DNA of 61,873 nucleotides from Acidobacteriota bacterium (GCA_029776225.1 JAKOTR010000099.1:1-61873), one strand, 5' to 3'. Positions 10,968 through 20,849 are shown, counted from the stretch's first letter. Numbers and translations are program-made. Notes: a model not told the origin generated them from the sequence alone.

Positions 10968-11981
10968 TCACATCGTGCGCCCGACAGCCGGGGCGATCAT
11001 CTTCAACTGCGCCATCAATTCCTCGAATTGCTCGGGCCTCAGCGACTGCGCCCCATCGCTCAAGGCGTGGTCCGGGTCGTTGTGAACTTCGACCAGCAAG
11101 CCGTCGGCGCCGGCAGCCACGGCCGCCCGCGCCATCGGGATCACCTTGTCGCGCCGCCCGGTGCCGTGCGACGGATCGGCCAGTATGGGGAGGTGCGAGA
11201 GCTTCTTCACAACCGGGATCGCCGAGATGTCCATTGTGTTCCGCGTGTAGCTCTCGAAGGTGCGGATGCCCCGCTCGCACAGGATCACGGAATAGTTCCC
11301 GGCGGCCATGATGTACTCGGCCGAGAGCAGCAGTTCCTCGATCGTCGCCGAGATGCCGCGCTTCAACAGCACCGGCTTGCTCTGCTTGCCCAGCTCGCGC
11401 AGCAGATTGTAGTTCTGCATGTTCCGGGCGCCGACCTGGAGGATGTCGGCGTAAGCGGCCACGAGCGGGATCTGCGACGGATCCATCACTTCGGTGACCA
11501 TGCCCAGCCCGTAACAGTCCGCGGCTTCTCTGAGCAGCGCCAGACCCTCCTCACCTAATCCTTGAAAACTGTACGGGGAAGTCCTTGGTTTGAAAGCGCC
11601 TCCACGAATCAGCTTCCCGCCCGCGCGGGCCACAAGTTCGGCGATCGTCATGATCTGCTCGCGGCTCTCCACGCTGCACGGGCCGGCAATCATGACGACT
11701 GCGCTGCCCCCGATATCCACATCCCGGACGCGAATCACCGTGCCGCTTGGCCGGAACTGGCGGCTCGCCAGCTTGTAGGGCGACTGAATGCGGTGGGCTT
11801 CTTTGACGCCGTCCATGACCTCGAATTCGAGGGTGTCGAACTCGCCGGCCGGACCCACGCCCCCCAGAACCGTATGCACCACACCAGTTGAGCGGTGTAC
11901 GGTAAAGCCCATTCTCACCATGCGATCGATAACTCTTTGAATCTGTTCCTCGGTCGCACCTTCTTGCATTACTACGATCAT
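10968..11981 (-). CDS. aroF: 3-deoxy-7-phosphoheptulonate (DAHP) synthase, type I-beta
   Basis: This is the first enzyme of the shikimate pathway, joining phosphoenolpyruvate and erythrose 4-phosphate. Residues 1-70 form a ferredoxin-like regulatory domain ([19 protein letters not shown]) as in Thermotoga-type enzymes, where it gives Tyr/Phe feedback control. The barrel shows [68 protein letters not shown] and [10 protein letters not shown]. Length (337) is normal. It lies between chorismate mutase (21 bp upstream) and tyrA (1 bp), so feedback by tyrosine could control the operon's flux at protein level. Confidence 0.93.
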   Translation of the reverse strand: MIVVMQEGATEEQIQRVIDRMVRMGFTVHRSTGVVHTVLGGVGPAGEFDTLEFEVMDGVKEAHRIQSPYKLASRQFRPSGTVIRVRDVDIGGSAVVMIAGPCSVESREQIMTIAELVARAGGKLIRGGAFKPRTSPYSFQGLGEEGLALLREAADCYGLGMVTEVMDPSQIPLVAAYADILQVGARNMQNYNLLRELGKQSKPVLLKRGISATIEELLLSAEYIMAAGNYSVILCERGIRTFESYTRNTMDISAIPVVKKLSHLPILADPSHGTGRRDKVIPMARAAVAAGADGLLVEVHNDPDHALSDGAQSLRPEQFEELMAQLKMIAPAVGRTM

Positions 11982-12002
11982 TGCGAAAACTCCCTGGGGC
12001 CC

Positions 12003-12323
12003 TTACGCGCTCTCATCTCCATCTTTTTTCACCATGCGAAGCCGCTGCACGTTCCGCATCTCGTCGATGATGCGCTCGAAGACGCGCTTCACGCCGTCCG
12101 AAGTCAGCGGCCCGGTGTTGCTCGCCGTCACGTTCGCGAACACCTCATCCTCCCGTCTCGGCTCGTAGATGGGCAGACCGAGGTCCTGCTTCACGCGCCC
12201 GATGGTCTCGACGATCTTCGTGCGTTCGTTGAGCAGCTCGAGAATGCGGCGGTCGAGCTCGTCGATGCGGTCGCGGCACTCCTGCAGAATCTTGAGGCCC
12301 TCTTGCCGCGTCATCTTGCTCAC
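12003..12323 (-). CDS. aroQ: Chorismate mutase, AroQ type
   Basis: A stand-alone 106-residue all-helical chorismate mutase converting chorismate to prephenate. Seen: the pattern RDRIDELDRRILELLNERTKIVETIGRVK, with Arg, Arg, Lys and Glu active-site positions, and YEPRREDEVF in helix 2. The start overlaps the trpA stop by 4 bp, so translation is likely coupled. No prephenate dehydratase domain is fused. Confidence 0.88.
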   Translation of the reverse strand: MSKMTRQEGLKILQECRDRIDELDRRILELLNERTKIVETIGRVKQDLGLPIYEPRREDEVFANVTASNTGPLTSDGVKRVFERIIDEMRNVQRLRMVKKDGDESA

Positions 12324-13132
12324 GATGCGAACCCGCCCTTCAACTCTCGCGCCAGCGATTCCAGTTTCGTTTCGAGAGAGGAAGCATCGGCATGTTCTTC
12401 AATTACTTTTACGAACGCGCTCCCGACAACGGCCGCGTCCGCAACTTTCCCAACGGCCGCCATGTGCTCCGGCCTGGAAATGCCGAACCCGACCGCCAGA
12501 GGCAGACTGGTCAGCGGGCGGAGCGCCTCCACCAGCGGCCGCACGGAGTCGGAAAGCGAATCCTGCACTCCCGTAACCCCTGTGCGTGAAACCAGATACA
12601 CGAAACCCTTCGAGTACTGCGCGATGAGCCGGAGCCGTGCCGGGGTGCTGGTGGGAGCGGCCAGAAAGACCGTGTCCAGGTTGTAGCGCCGCAGCGGTTC
12701 GATGTGCCGCTCCGCCTCCTCCACACTCAGGTCTGTCAGCAGCACACCGTCGATGCCCGCCGCCGCGGCGTCCCGCGCCAGATTTTCCAACCCGTATCGA
12801 ATCACGGGATTCAGGTAAGTGAAAAGCAGCAGCGGAATCTGGGACCTGCGCCGGATTTCGGCTGCGGCTCCCAGCACTCCTCTCAGGCTCGTGCCCGCCC
12901 GCAACGCCCGCTCGGAGGCCCGCTGGATGACCGGTCCGTCCGCGATGGGATCGGAGAACGGCACGCCCAGCTCGATCAGGTCGACGCCGCCGCGCTCCAG
13001 CGCCGCCACCACATCGGGTGTCCTGTCGAGTGACGGATCTCCGGCGGTGATGTAGCCGATGAAGCCCTTGCGGCCCTCGCGGCGCAGCCGCTCAAAAAGA
13101 CATGCGATACGGGAACTGGCGTCAGCTTTCAT
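12320..13132 (-). CDS. trpA: Tryptophan synthase alpha chain
   Basis: It cleaves indole-3-glycerol phosphate to indole, which is channelled to TrpB. Seen: [28 protein letters not shown] (catalytic Glu and Asp), [45 protein letters not shown] and [14 protein letters not shown] 13132 gives 270 residues, normal for the family, and overlaps the trpB end by 11 bp; the frame is open for 20 more codons upstream inside trpB. It is flanked by trpB and aroQ. Confidence 0.93.
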   Translation of the reverse strand: MKADASSRIACLFERLRREGRKGFIGYITAGDPSLDRTPDVVAALERGGVDLIELGVPFSDPIADGPVIQRASERALRAGTSLRGVLGAAAEIRRRSQIPLLLFTYLNPVIRYGLENLARDAAAAGIDGVLLTDLSVEEAERHIEPLRRYNLDTVFLAAPTSTPARLRLIAQYSKGFVYLVSRTGVTGVQDSLSDSVRPLVEALRPLTSLPLAVGFGISRPEHMAAVGKVADAAVVGSAFVKVIEEHADASSLETKLESLARELKGGFAS

Positions 13133-14321
13133 CGAGTTCTGGGAAGTTCTCACGGTAGATGTCCATGTCTTTGTCGCCGCGACCTGAGACATTTACAAGG
13201 AAAATTTCACCCTTCGCGTGAGGCGCCCGACGGACCGCCTCCGCCACGGCGTGCGCGGATTCCAGAGCCGGGATGATGCCTTCGGTTTGCGACAACAGCC
13301 GGGCGGCCTCGAGCGCTTCGCGGTCACTGGCGGCAACGTACTCCGCACGCCCCAAATCGTGCAGCCAGGCGTGCTCCGGGCCGACCAGCGCGTAATCCAG
13401 CCCCGCGGAGACCGAATGGGTCAGCGCGACCTGGCCGTTCTCGTCCTGGAGCAGGTAGCTGTAAGCCCCCTGGAGAACCCCCGGCGAGCCACCGCAAAAC
13501 CGGGCCGCGTGTTCCCCAAGCGCAGAGCCCCTGCCCCCGGCCTCAACGCCGATCAGCTTCACCTTTTCCTCTGGGATAAAGGCATGGAAAATTCCGATAG
13601 CGTTGCTGCCTCCCCCTACGCAGGCGAAAACGGCGTTCGGGAGGCGGCGTTCCGCGGCGAGCATCTGCTTTAGCGACTCGCGGCCGATCACAGACTGAAA
13701 GTCACGCACCATCAACGGATAAGGGTGGGTTCCTAAAGCGGAACCTAAGAGGTAGTGGGTATCTGAGACGTTGGTGACCCAGTCGCGCATGGCTTCGCTG
13801 ATGGCGTCCTTCAGCGTCCGGCTGCCGCTCGCGACGCCCACAACCTTCGCGCCCAGCATGCGCATGCGGAAGACGTTCAGCCGCTGCCGGCGCATGTCCT
13901 CCTCGCCCATGTACACCACGCACTCCATGCCGAACAGGGCGCACACGGTGGCGGTGGCGACACCGTGCTGTCCGGCGCCGGTTTCGGCGATGATGCGCTT
14001 CTTGCCCATCCGGCGGGCGAGCAGGACCTGTCCGAGGCAATTGTTGATCTTATGTGCCCCAGTGTGCAGCAAGTCCTCGCGCTTCAGATAAATGCGAGCG
14101 CCTCCTAAAGTTTCACTTAACCGCCGAGCGTAGTAGAGCGGCGTCGGGCGGCCTGCGTAATCGCGGAGCAGCCGGTCCAGTTCGGCTTGAAAATCCGGAT
14201 CCTGACGTGCCTCGTAGTACGCCTTCTCGAGTTCGTCAAGCGGCGACATCAGGGTCTCTGGCACGTAGCGTCCGCCGTAGGGACCGTAGTGCCCGCCCGC
14301 ATCGGGTTGCGATGTAATCAT
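13122..14321 (-). CDS. trpB: Tryptophan synthase beta chain
   Basis: The PLP enzyme that joins indole and serine into tryptophan. Seen: [10 protein letters not shown] at the start, the PLP lysine motif [44 protein letters not shown] and GVEAGG, with the end motif [11 protein letters not shown] 14321 overlaps the trpF stop in an ATGA arrangement and gives 399 residues; the longer open frame upstream lies within trpF. Confidence 0.94.
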   Translation of the reverse strand: MITSQPDAGGHYGPYGGRYVPETLMSPLDELEKAYYEARQDPDFQAELDRLLRDYAGRPTPLYYARRLSETLGGARIYLKREDLLHTGAHKINNCLGQVLLARRMGKKRIIAETGAGQHGVATATVCALFGMECVVYMGEEDMRRQRLNVFRMRMLGAKVVGVASGSRTLKDAISEAMRDWVTNVSDTHYLLGSALGTHPYPLMVRDFQSVIGRESLKQMLAAERRLPNAVFACVGGGSNAIGIFHAFIPEEKVKLIGVEAGGRGSALGEHAARFCGGSPGVLQGAYSYLLQDENGQVALTHSVSAGLDYALVGPEHAWLHDLGRAEYVAASDREALEAARLLSQTEGIIPALESAHAVAEAVRRAPHAKGEIFLVNVSGRGDKDMDIYRENFPELDES

Positions 14322-14908
14322 GACAATGCTGCCTTCAGAAACCGCGTGAGCTTCAGGTGGTCTTTGCGCCCCGGGCACGCCTCGAGCCGGGAGCAGGCGT
14401 CCACCCCCCACGGCTCGGCCTCCTCGATGGCCCGGCGCACATTCTTTTCATCAAGCCCGCCGGCGATGATGATTTTACCCGGGAGACCGCGGGCTTGTTT
14501 CCAGTCGAAGGTCTCGCCAGTACCGCCGCGAAGCCGCTCCGAGGGGGTATCGACCAGAAAAGCCTCGGCATTCGGGTGCTCCTGGAGAGCGGACGCAAGC
14601 CACGGACCCGCCCGCAGCGCTGCCCACAGCCGCGTTCCCGCGGAATACCCCGCGGAGCTGCCGTATATCTGGAGGATATCCATGCCGGCCTCGGAAGCGA
14701 TTCGCAGTGCAACCTCGGGCGTCTCATCTACAAACACGCCCACTTTCCATATTGTTGCAGGCAATACCTCAACAATATACTGAGCTTGCTGGGGGGTCAG
14801 ATACCGCGGACTTTCCGGATAGAAGTTGAAGCCGAGCGCCGCCGCCCCATGTTCCACCGCAACCAGCGCGTCCTCGCGGTTGGTGATCCCGCAAATCTTG
14901 ACGATCAT
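14318..14908 (-). CDS. trpF: Phosphoribosylanthranilate isomerase
   Basis: It catalyses the Amadori rearrangement in tryptophan synthesis. Seen: the start [20 protein letters not shown] with the catalytic Cys, [44 protein letters not shown] (catalytic Asp and phosphate-binding region), and [11 protein letters not shown] with [13 protein letters not shown]. Length 196 is normal. It overlaps trpC by 4 bp and trpB by 4 bp. Confidence 0.92.
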   Translation of the reverse strand: MIVKICGITNREDALVAVEHGAAALGFNFYPESPRYLTPQQAQYIVEVLPATIWKVGVFVDETPEVALRIASEAGMDILQIYGSSAGYSAGTRLWAALRAGPWLASALQEHPNAEAFLVDTPSERLRGGTGETFDWKQARGLPGKIIIAGGLDEKNVRRAIEEAEPWGVDACSRLEACPGRKDHLKLTRFLKAALS

Positions 14909-15711
14909 CGGAGCAGAGCCTGCAACGCCCCGAGCGGATCGCGCGATCTCATCAGATGCTCACCCACCAGGAACCCTTGATAGCCGGCCTCGCGCAGCGC
15001 GCGGATATCGTTGGCGGACCGGATCCCGCTTTCGCTGACTTTGATCACTCCCGCCGGGATGCGCGGCGCCAGACGCAGCGAGGTCTTGATGTTCACTTCG
15101 AAGGTCCGCAGGTTGCGGTTGTTCACTCCGATGATTTCCGCGCCGGAGTCGATGGCCGCTTCGAGTTCGGCCTCATCGTGCACTTCGACCAGGGAGGCCA
15201 TGCCGAACCGCGCCGCATACTCGCGAAGCTGGCGCAGCCGTTTCGAGTCCAGGAGGGTGGCGATCAGCAGGATCGCGTCGGCACAGTGAGCCGCAGACTC
15301 GGCCACGTGGTATTCGTCGAGGGTGAAATCCTTGCGAAGCACGGGCAAGTTAACCGCGCCGCGCGCGCTGGCCAAATCGTCCAGGCTTCCATGAAAGAAC
15401 TGCTCGTCGGTAAGGACCGAAAGCGCTGCGGCGCCGCCTTTCTCGTACGCGCGGGCCCACGGAGCCGGGTCGACTCCGTTCGCCAGCACGCCCTTGGTCG
15501 GCGATGCCCGCTTGATCTCGGCGATGATGGCGACATCGCGCGCCATCAGCGCCTTCCGGAAATCGCGGCGGCCCCGCCGCGTTTCTTCTCCCAGTTTTTC
15601 GAGTTCGCCGCGCCGCACGATGGCTCCGGCCAGGTGCGCCCTCTTGTACTCGACGATCCGGGCCAATATGTCTGGGATTGTGCCTTTCATGGTCCCCTGA
15701 AAAGACTCCAT
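14905..15711 (-). CDS. trpC: Indole-3-glycerol phosphate synthase
   Basis: It forms the indole ring from CdRP. Seen: IIAEIKRASPTKG (catalytic Lys), YEKGGAAALSVLTDEQFFHGS, LPVLRKDFTLDEYHV, DAILLIATLL, LVEVHDEAELE, IGVNNRNLRTFEV and VSESGIRS. It is the first gene of the operon. Start candidates are ATG 15711 and ATG 15690; the second has GGGGAC before it. The gene is divergent from a peroxiredoxin gene with only about 25-60 bp between them, so the operon promoter must lie in or very near that gene's start. Confidence 0.92.
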   Translation of the reverse strand: MESFQGTMKGTIPDILARIVEYKRAHLAGAIVRRGELEKLGEETRRGRRDFRKALMARDVAIIAEIKRASPTKGVLANGVDPAPWARAYEKGGAAALSVLTDEQFFHGSLDDLASARGAVNLPVLRKDFTLDEYHVAESAAHCADAILLIATLLDSKRLRQLREYAARFGMASLVEVHDEAELEAAIDSGAEIIGVNNRNLRTFEVNIKTSLRLAPRIPAGVIKVSESGIRSANDIRALREAGYQGFLVGEHLMRSRDPLGALQALLR

Positions 15712-15734
15712 GTTATCACGTTGGGTCCCGGGCC

Positions 15735-16214
15735 ATGCCATACACTATAAGCAGGATGTTTGGGGCTGGGATGTTTGGCTGGATGTTCCGGAAGCCGCTG
15801 CCGCCGGGCACACAAGCGCCGGATTTCACTCTCGAGGATCAGGACGGCAAACGGGTGACGCTTTCCGACCTCCGCGGCAGCAACGTCGTGCTGGTCTTTT
15901 ATCCCGGAGACGATACGCCGGTGTGCCGCCGCCAGCTCTGCGAGTTCCGCGACCGGTGGGTTTTGGCGCGCGAGAGGAACGTCCTGGTGTTCGGCATCAA
16001 TCCGCAGAACGCGGAACGCCACGCACGTTTCCGCGCTCGCAATAACCTGCCCTTCCCGCTGCTGGTGGACACGGGCCAGCGCGTCGGGAGCCTTTACAAC
16101 GCCAACGGACTGCTGCCGCGCCGCACGGTCTATCTCATCGGGCGCGACGGCCGGATCCTCTACTCGCGCCGCGGCAAGCCGCCGGTCGAGGAAGTGCTGG
16201 CTCGGGCGGAGTGA
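15735..16214 (+). CDS. Peroxiredoxin (AhpC/TSA, BCP-like)
   Basis: A thiol peroxidase reducing H2O2 and organic peroxides. Seen: PLPPGTQAPDFTLEDQDGKRVTLSDLRGSNVVLVFYPGDDTPVCRRQLCEFRD, that is, the peroxidatic Cys in TPVC with a second Cys five residues on, as in 1- or atypical 2-Cys BCP enzymes; then VLVFGINPQN, FPLLVDTGQRVGSLY and RTVYLIGRDGRI. Start candidates are ATG 15735, 15756 and 15771. A TATAAG hexamer at 15746-15751 suggests that transcription, and so translation, may begin at one of the later ATGs. It is divergent from trpC. Confidence 0.88.
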   Translation: MPYTISRMFGAGMFGWMFRKPLPPGTQAPDFTLEDQDGKRVTLSDLRGSNVVLVFYPGDDTPVCRRQLCEFRDRWVLARERNVLVFGINPQNAERHARFRARNNLPFPLLVDTGQRVGSLYNANGLLPRRTVYLIGRDGRILYSRRGKPPVEEVLARAE

Positions 16215-16242
16215 AGCGGGCGCGCTGGATCAGGTTCCCCGC

Positions 16243-17169
16243 TCACGCCGTTTGATAGAGTTCCCGTTCGAGCTCCTTGCGGTTCCAGCCCGCCAGATCG
16301 GCTCCCGCTTCGTAAGTGCTCTGAAGGAAAGCAAGCAATATGTCGCGCGGCGAGGAGGACCTGCGCACGTCGTCGTACATGAGGAGGAACTCGCCGAGCC
16401 CCTTGTGGTAGAAGGCCTGCTCCGGCTGCACGCGCGCCTCGGCCAGGCCCTCGGGCGCGGGCACGGTATAGGCGTAAAAGGCCGCGTCCTGGATCTCGCC
16501 GCTTCCGGGCCAGAAACCCGCGCTGCTGACGCTGTGGGAGTAAGCTTCCCGGTAGATCGAGTCCGCTTCCGGCTTCTCCGGCGCGCGCTGCCCCGAAAAC
16601 CGCGAAACGGCCAGATCGAAGCTGCCCCAGAAGAAGTGGACGGGGCTGCACTTGCCGACGTAGCGCGCGCGGAACTCCTTGAACACGGTGTCAACGGAAA
16701 CCAGCGCACGCCAGAAGCGGTGCGCCTGAGCGGGATCGTACGACTTGTGGATTCGGTCCTCGGCAAAGGGGATCGGTTCGGGCACTTCGTTCGGCGTTGC
16801 ATTGATCTGCACGTCAATGCCGAGCCCGTTCAAGCGCTCCATGAACTGCCGGTAGAAATCGGCGACGGCCATGGGTTTCAAGGCGATTCCCGCAGCCATG
16901 CCGTCGCTGGTTTCGATTGCGAGGTAATGATCGATGAAGTCGAAGTTGATTTCGAACACGCGCCATCCGTAAGGAATCGGCGATGTGGTGAGCCCGCGCG
17001 CGGTCACGTAGAGCGGGACATGCCACCAGTGGTTCAGCGGCGGGCTCAGCCGCATGCGGACCTTCCCCACAATTTGCGTCCACATGTGGAGCGTTTCGCA
17101 GGTGTCTTTCCATTCGGCTAAAGGCAGGGGCGGCCAGGCGTTGCCGTCCGCGGTAAAAGGTTTGCTCAT
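16243..17169 (-). CDS. DUF5996 family protein
   Basis: A 308-residue soluble protein with the family's W/H-rich segments: WPPLPLAEWKDTCETLHMWTQIVGKVRM, LNHWWHVPLYVTARGLTTSPIPYG, FEINFDFIDH, and FFWGSFDLAVSRFSG with SHSVSSAGFWPGS later. Function is not established. It has no signal or membrane segment. ATG 17169 is chosen because GGAGGGG precedes it; a weak ATG lies five codons upstream. It ends 29 bp from the convergent peroxiredoxin gene. Confidence 0.8.
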   Translation of the reverse strand: MSKPFTADGNAWPPLPLAEWKDTCETLHMWTQIVGKVRMRLSPPLNHWWHVPLYVTARGLTTSPIPYGWRVFEINFDFIDHYLAIETSDGMAAGIALKPMAVADFYRQFMERLNGLGIDVQINATPNEVPEPIPFAEDRIHKSYDPAQAHRFWRALVSVDTVFKEFRARYVGKCSPVHFFWGSFDLAVSRFSGQRAPEKPEADSIYREAYSHSVSSAGFWPGSGEIQDAAFYAYTVPAPEGLAEARVQPEQAFYHKGLGEFLLMYDDVRRSSSPRDILLAFLQSTYEAGADLAGWNRKELERELYQTA

Positions 17170-17284
17170 AGGGGCCCCCTCCAAAAATCTGATCCCATCC
17201 TAGCGAACGGGCCCGCCGGATACAAAGCAGCCGCGCAGGGGTATTCCGAATTCTCCGAGCCTACACTTGAAACAGGGGGATGCT

Positions 17285-17653
17285 ATGGCTCATCGAAAGC
17301 TCTCGAAAGAAGCCGAGGAATGTATCAAAGATTGCCAGGACTGCGCCTCGGTGTGCATCGAAACGATATCCCACTGCCTGGAACTGGGAGGCAAACACGC
17401 CGGCGCCGAGCATATCCGTCTGCTGGCCGACTGCGCCCAGATCTGCCACACCAGCACGGCCTTCATGCTCCGCGGTTCCAGGTTTGATGCGCGGGTGTGC
17501 GGCGTGTGCGCCGATATTTGCCGTTCCTGCGCCGAGAGCTGCGAACAGCGTGCAGGGGACGATGAGTTGATGAGGCGCTGCGCCGAACTCTGCCGCCGGT
17601 GCGCGGAATCCTGTGCCCGGATGGCCGGGGTGGAGGTTCGCCGCGCTGGTTGA
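17285..17653 (+). CDS. Four-helix-bundle copper-binding protein (Csp-like)
   Basis: The 122-residue protein has many Cys residues at helix-like spacing: CIKDCQDCASVCIETISHC, CAQICHTS, CGVCADICRSCAESC and CAELCRRCAESC. This is the pattern of Csp copper-storage proteins, whose bundle core holds many Cu(I) ions. No signal peptide is present, so it is of the cytosolic type. ATG 17285 follows a GGGGG stretch. It stands alone between two minus-strand genes and may protect Fe-S enzymes from copper. Confidence 0.88.
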   Translation: MAHRKLSKEAEECIKDCQDCASVCIETISHCLELGGKHAGAEHIRLLADCAQICHTSTAFMLRGSRFDARVCGVCADICRSCAESCEQRAGDDELMRRCAELCRRCAESCARMAGVEVRRAG

Positions 17654-17682
17654 TCGGGAGACAGACCGGCCGGCACAAGATT

Positions 17683-19911
17683 CTATGCCGCGGTAGCGCC
17701 GGACAGATCCGGGGTCGAGCCGGGAAGCCCGAGCAGGCCGTCGACCGCTTCCGCGAGCTGGTGAGCGGTGTATGGCTTCTGGATGAAAGCCGCGCCGGGG
17801 TGCTCGGCGCAGAGCCGCATCGCTTCGGATTCGTCGTACCCACTGGTGAGCAGAACCTTCATGCCGGGGCGGCGAGCTTTCAACGCGGGCAGCAGGTCCT
17901 TGGCGCCCATCACGGGCATGACCACGTCGAGAATCGCGCCATCGATCCCGCCGCCTTCGCGGTCGCAGACTGCAAGCGCTTCACGTCCGTCGGAGGCCTG
18001 GAGCACGCGATAGTCGCGGCGCCGGAGGGCCGCGGCGATAAACTCGCGCACCGCGGCGTCATCTTCCACCACCAGGATGGTAGCGCGGTATCCGGTTTCC
18101 GGACATGCGGCAGCCGCTTCCGTGCGGATCTCCGCCACGGGAAGAAGCACCCGGAACATGCTGCCCCGGCCCGGCTCGCTCTCCACGACCACGGCGCCTT
18201 TATAGGGCCCTACGATACCGGCAACCGCGGAAAGTCCCAGTCCTCTTCCTATGAACTTGGTCGTAAAGAACGGGTCAAATATGCTTGACAGCTTGTCCGG
18301 GGCGATGCCGCAGCCCGTATCGCTGACTTCCACCGATACGTACCGGCCCGGAGCAACGAGGCGGCCGACCGCATCGGGAAACGCCTCCGCGATGTCGGCC
18401 ATCGAGGTCGAAACGGTGATCCTGCCGGGGTTGCCTTCGCCGATCGCCTCGCCCGCATTGATGACGAGGTTCATCACGATCTGCTGGAACTGGCTGGGGT
18501 CAACCTGGACAAGCGGAAGGCGCTTCTGAAGGTTGAAAGAAAGATCGACGCTCTTCGGGATTGAGAACTGCACCAAATCGCCGATTTCCTGGACCGCCTG
18601 GGAAACGTCAAGCTCGCGGATCGCGAACTGTCCCTTGCCGGAATAGGCGAGGAGCTGGCGCGTGAGGTGGGCGGCTTTTTCCGCGGCGCGCAGGATTGCG
18701 TTGACGTGCTCGCCGGTCTCCCCACTCGCCTCTTCGGCGAGCATGCTGGCATGGCCTATGATCCCGGTGAGCAGGTTATTAAAGTCGTGAGCGACGCCGC
18801 CCGCAAGCAGACCGATGCTTTCGAGCTTCTGCGCCTGCCTCAGCGCATCTTCCGCACGTTTGCTATCAGTGATGTCCTGTACCATGCCGACCGAGCGGAC
18901 GGCCTTGCCGTCGTCCCCTCTGATGTGTTCGCACTTTTCGTGCACGAACCTCACCTCGCCGGTGGACTTCCGCACCACGCGGTGCGTGAACTCGTAGGAT
19001 GCGGACCCGTTTCGTACGGAACTCGTATAGGCTTCATGAACGGCGGCCCGGTCTTCCGGATGGACCGCTTCGAGAAACGCTTCATATGTGCCGCCGAACT
19101 CCTGGGGCTGCAAGCCGAAGATCCGGTACACTTCGTCCGACCAGGACAGGCGGTCGGTTGCCAGGTCCAGTTCCCAACTGCCGAGATGCGCGATCTCCTG
19201 AGTCCGCCTGAGCCGGCTCTGGCTTTCCTTTAGCGAGGCTGTGAGAGCCTCGTGTTCCGCGAGCAGCCGCGCCAGCTTGAGATTGCTGAAGCTGGTGAGC
19301 GAAACCATATGCCCCAGCTTGGCGAGGAACGACATGCCCGAGTTCAACTGCTCCCTGCTGATGCGCGGCGCCTTTTCGAGGGCGGAGAGATACGCCCGCT
19401 CATCGAAGCCGTAGCGCAGCGCCTGCGACCGGAACAGCTCGTAGTCAACTACGTCGTCATCAAAAAAGAACTGACCCAAGAACAGATTGCCGACGTGACG
19501 GCCACCGAGAATGAGCGGCGTCGCGGCGTTCCACAAGTTGTGCTTGCACTTGTAAAGTCTCCACTCGCCCGGAGCAACGCCCGCCTTAAGGTGTGTGTGG
19601 CTTTCGATACAGTTCTTGCACGCCTCGTGATGGCGCCGGTGGAACTTCGTGCAGAGGTCCTGCCACCCTACCCCGACCAGGATGGAGCCTTTGAGGTCGA
19701 TGATGGCCATGGGCAGGCGGGCCAGAGCATAAAAATCGTCCATCAGCGACTGAATCGCGGCAGTGTCGATGATGTCGGCAAGTTCCAGCGTCTCGATGTC
19801 GCCCTCGGGGGAAAGGATCGTATCGAGCTTGCGCCTGGACCGCTGCTCGCTCTCCCGCAAGGAGCGCTGAGCGCGGCGTTCCTCCGTGACGTCGCGAAGG
19901 ACGATCACCAC
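17683..19911 (-). CDS. Hybrid sensor histidine kinase, C-terminal part (PocR-PAS-HisKA-HATPase-REC)
   Basis: Domains in order: the tail of a PAC motif (VIVLRDVTEERRAQ), a PocR-type ligand-binding domain (LADIIDTAAIQSLMDDFYALARLPMAI…CKNCIESHTHL), a PAS/PAC domain (IAHLGSWELDL…VGMVQDITDSKRAEDAL), a dimerisation domain with phospho-His (GGVAHDFNNLLTGIIGHASML), an ATPase domain (QIVMNLVINAGEAI, DTGCGIAPDKL, FFTTKFIGRGLGLSAV) and a receiver domain (ILVVEDDAAVREF, DGAILDVVMP, FIQKPY). It begins inside a PAS domain whose first part is in the overlapping upstream frame, so the gene is probably frameshifted. If expressed alone, GTG 19911 overlaps the upstream TGA. Confidence 0.85.
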   Translation of the reverse strand: MVIVLRDVTEERRAQRSLRESEQRSRRKLDTILSPEGDIETLELADIIDTAAIQSLMDDFYALARLPMAIIDLKGSILVGVGWQDLCTKFHRRHHEACKNCIESHTHLKAGVAPGEWRLYKCKHNLWNAATPLILGGRHVGNLFLGQFFFDDDVVDYELFRSQALRYGFDERAYLSALEKAPRISREQLNSGMSFLAKLGHMVSLTSFSNLKLARLLAEHEALTASLKESQSRLRRTQEIAHLGSWELDLATDRLSWSDEVYRIFGLQPQEFGGTYEAFLEAVHPEDRAAVHEAYTSSVRNGSASYEFTHRVVRKSTGEVRFVHEKCEHIRGDDGKAVRSVGMVQDITDSKRAEDALRQAQKLESIGLLAGGVAHDFNNLLTGIIGHASMLAEEASGETGEHVNAILRAAEKAAHLTRQLLAYSGKGQFAIRELDVSQAVQEIGDLVQFSIPKSVDLSFNLQKRLPLVQVDPSQFQQIVMNLVINAGEAIGEGNPGRITVSTSMADIAEAFPDAVGRLVAPGRYVSVEVSDTGCGIAPDKLSSIFDPFFTTKFIGRGLGLSAVAGIVGPYKGAVVVESEPGRGSMFRVLLPVAEIRTEAAAACPETGYRATILVVEDDAAVREFIAAALRRRDYRVLQASDGREALAVCDREGGGIDGAILDVVMPVMGAKDLLPALKARRPGMKVLLTSGYDESEAMRLCAEHPGAAFIQKPYTAHQLAEAVDGLLGLPGSTPDLSGATAA

Positions 19912-20849
19912 CCGGCGACGTTGCCGGCTTCATCGCGGATGGGGGCGGCGCTGTTCTCGACGGGAATCTCGCGTCCGCTCCGGGTTACCAGGACGGTGTT
20001 GCCGTCGAGCGTTACGGTCTTCCCTTCCCTGAGCACACGGGCCACGATGTCTTCGACTTCCTCGCCCGTGTTCTCATTGATGAATTGGACAGCAGCCCCC
20101 ACGGGCCGTCCCAGCAATTCCTCTTCGGGCCAACCTGTCAGCGCGGTCGCGGCTGGGTTGGCAACAACCACCCTGCCGTCGAGGTCGGTGGCCACGACCG
20201 CGTCTCCAATACTGGTGAGGGTGACGCGCAGCCACTCGCGCTGCCGGTGGAGGGCGCGCCCGGCGCGTCTGCTCCCTTCGTTCTCGATGACCTGCCACGC
20301 GCCGTTTCTCTTGACCAGCGTGAAGGCGTGATTGCCAACGATGTCCATCATTTCGAAGGCGCCGCACTTCGCCAGGCTGTACGTGCAGAGCGCGAGCACC
20401 GGATGGCAGCCGATGATGCGATCGATCGCCGTCTCGTATTCGATGAAGCCTTGCCAGGCGGGCTCTTTGATCCAGACGGTGTTGGCGGAGACCCGCAGCC
20501 CTTCGAAACCGCGCTTCTGCGCCGCCTCCAGCTTGTCGATCCAACCTTGGATGATGCGAGCGGAATCAAATCCTCCGTCGCGGGTGTACCACTCGCTGTA
20601 GTCCAGGAACTCGATCCGCCCGCTGGCGATGTGGTCGTACAGGTTGGGTACCGCTCCAGCCAGGGCGTTCTTTGCCTTCTGCCCGTTGAACGGCTCGGAG
20701 GTGATCCACATGCAGCATTCGTTGGCGTCGAGCCCGGCTTTGAAATAAGGAACCAGAATGTCAATCAGGTCCTGGGTGTCCCCATAAACCTGACAAAAAT
20801 GCGTGCCCCAAGGCACATCCCCAACAATGTCAATCCCCGAGTACCTCAT
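19905..20849 (-). CDS. MEDS-PAS sensor, N-terminal part of the same kinase
   Basis: Residues 1-190 match the MEDS (DcmR-type) sensory domain: GDVPWGTHFCQVYGDTQDL, LVPYFKAGLDANECCMWITSEP, RIIQGWIDKLEAAQKRGFEGLRVSA, CTYSLAKCGAFEMMDIVGNH. A PAS domain follows (LTSIGDAVVATDLDGRVVVANPAATALTGW) and runs to PIRDEAGNVAG, where the frame ends as W-stop. Adding one G to the GGG at the junction would continue the protein as VAGVVIVLRDVTEE, the normal PAC sequence. This points to a one-base deletion or sequencing error that splits one protein of about 1055 residues. Confidence 0.8.
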   Translation of the reverse strand: MRYSGIDIVGDVPWGTHFCQVYGDTQDLIDILVPYFKAGLDANECCMWITSEPFNGQKAKNALAGAVPNLYDHIASGRIEFLDYSEWYTRDGGFDSARIIQGWIDKLEAAQKRGFEGLRVSANTVWIKEPAWQGFIEYETAIDRIIGCHPVLALCTYSLAKCGAFEMMDIVGNHAFTLVKRNGAWQVIENEGSRRAGRALHRQREWLRVTLTSIGDAVVATDLDGRVVVANPAATALTGWPEEELLGRPVGAAVQFINENTGEEVEDIVARVLREGKTVTLDGNTVLVTRSGREIPVENSAAPIRDEAGNVAGW

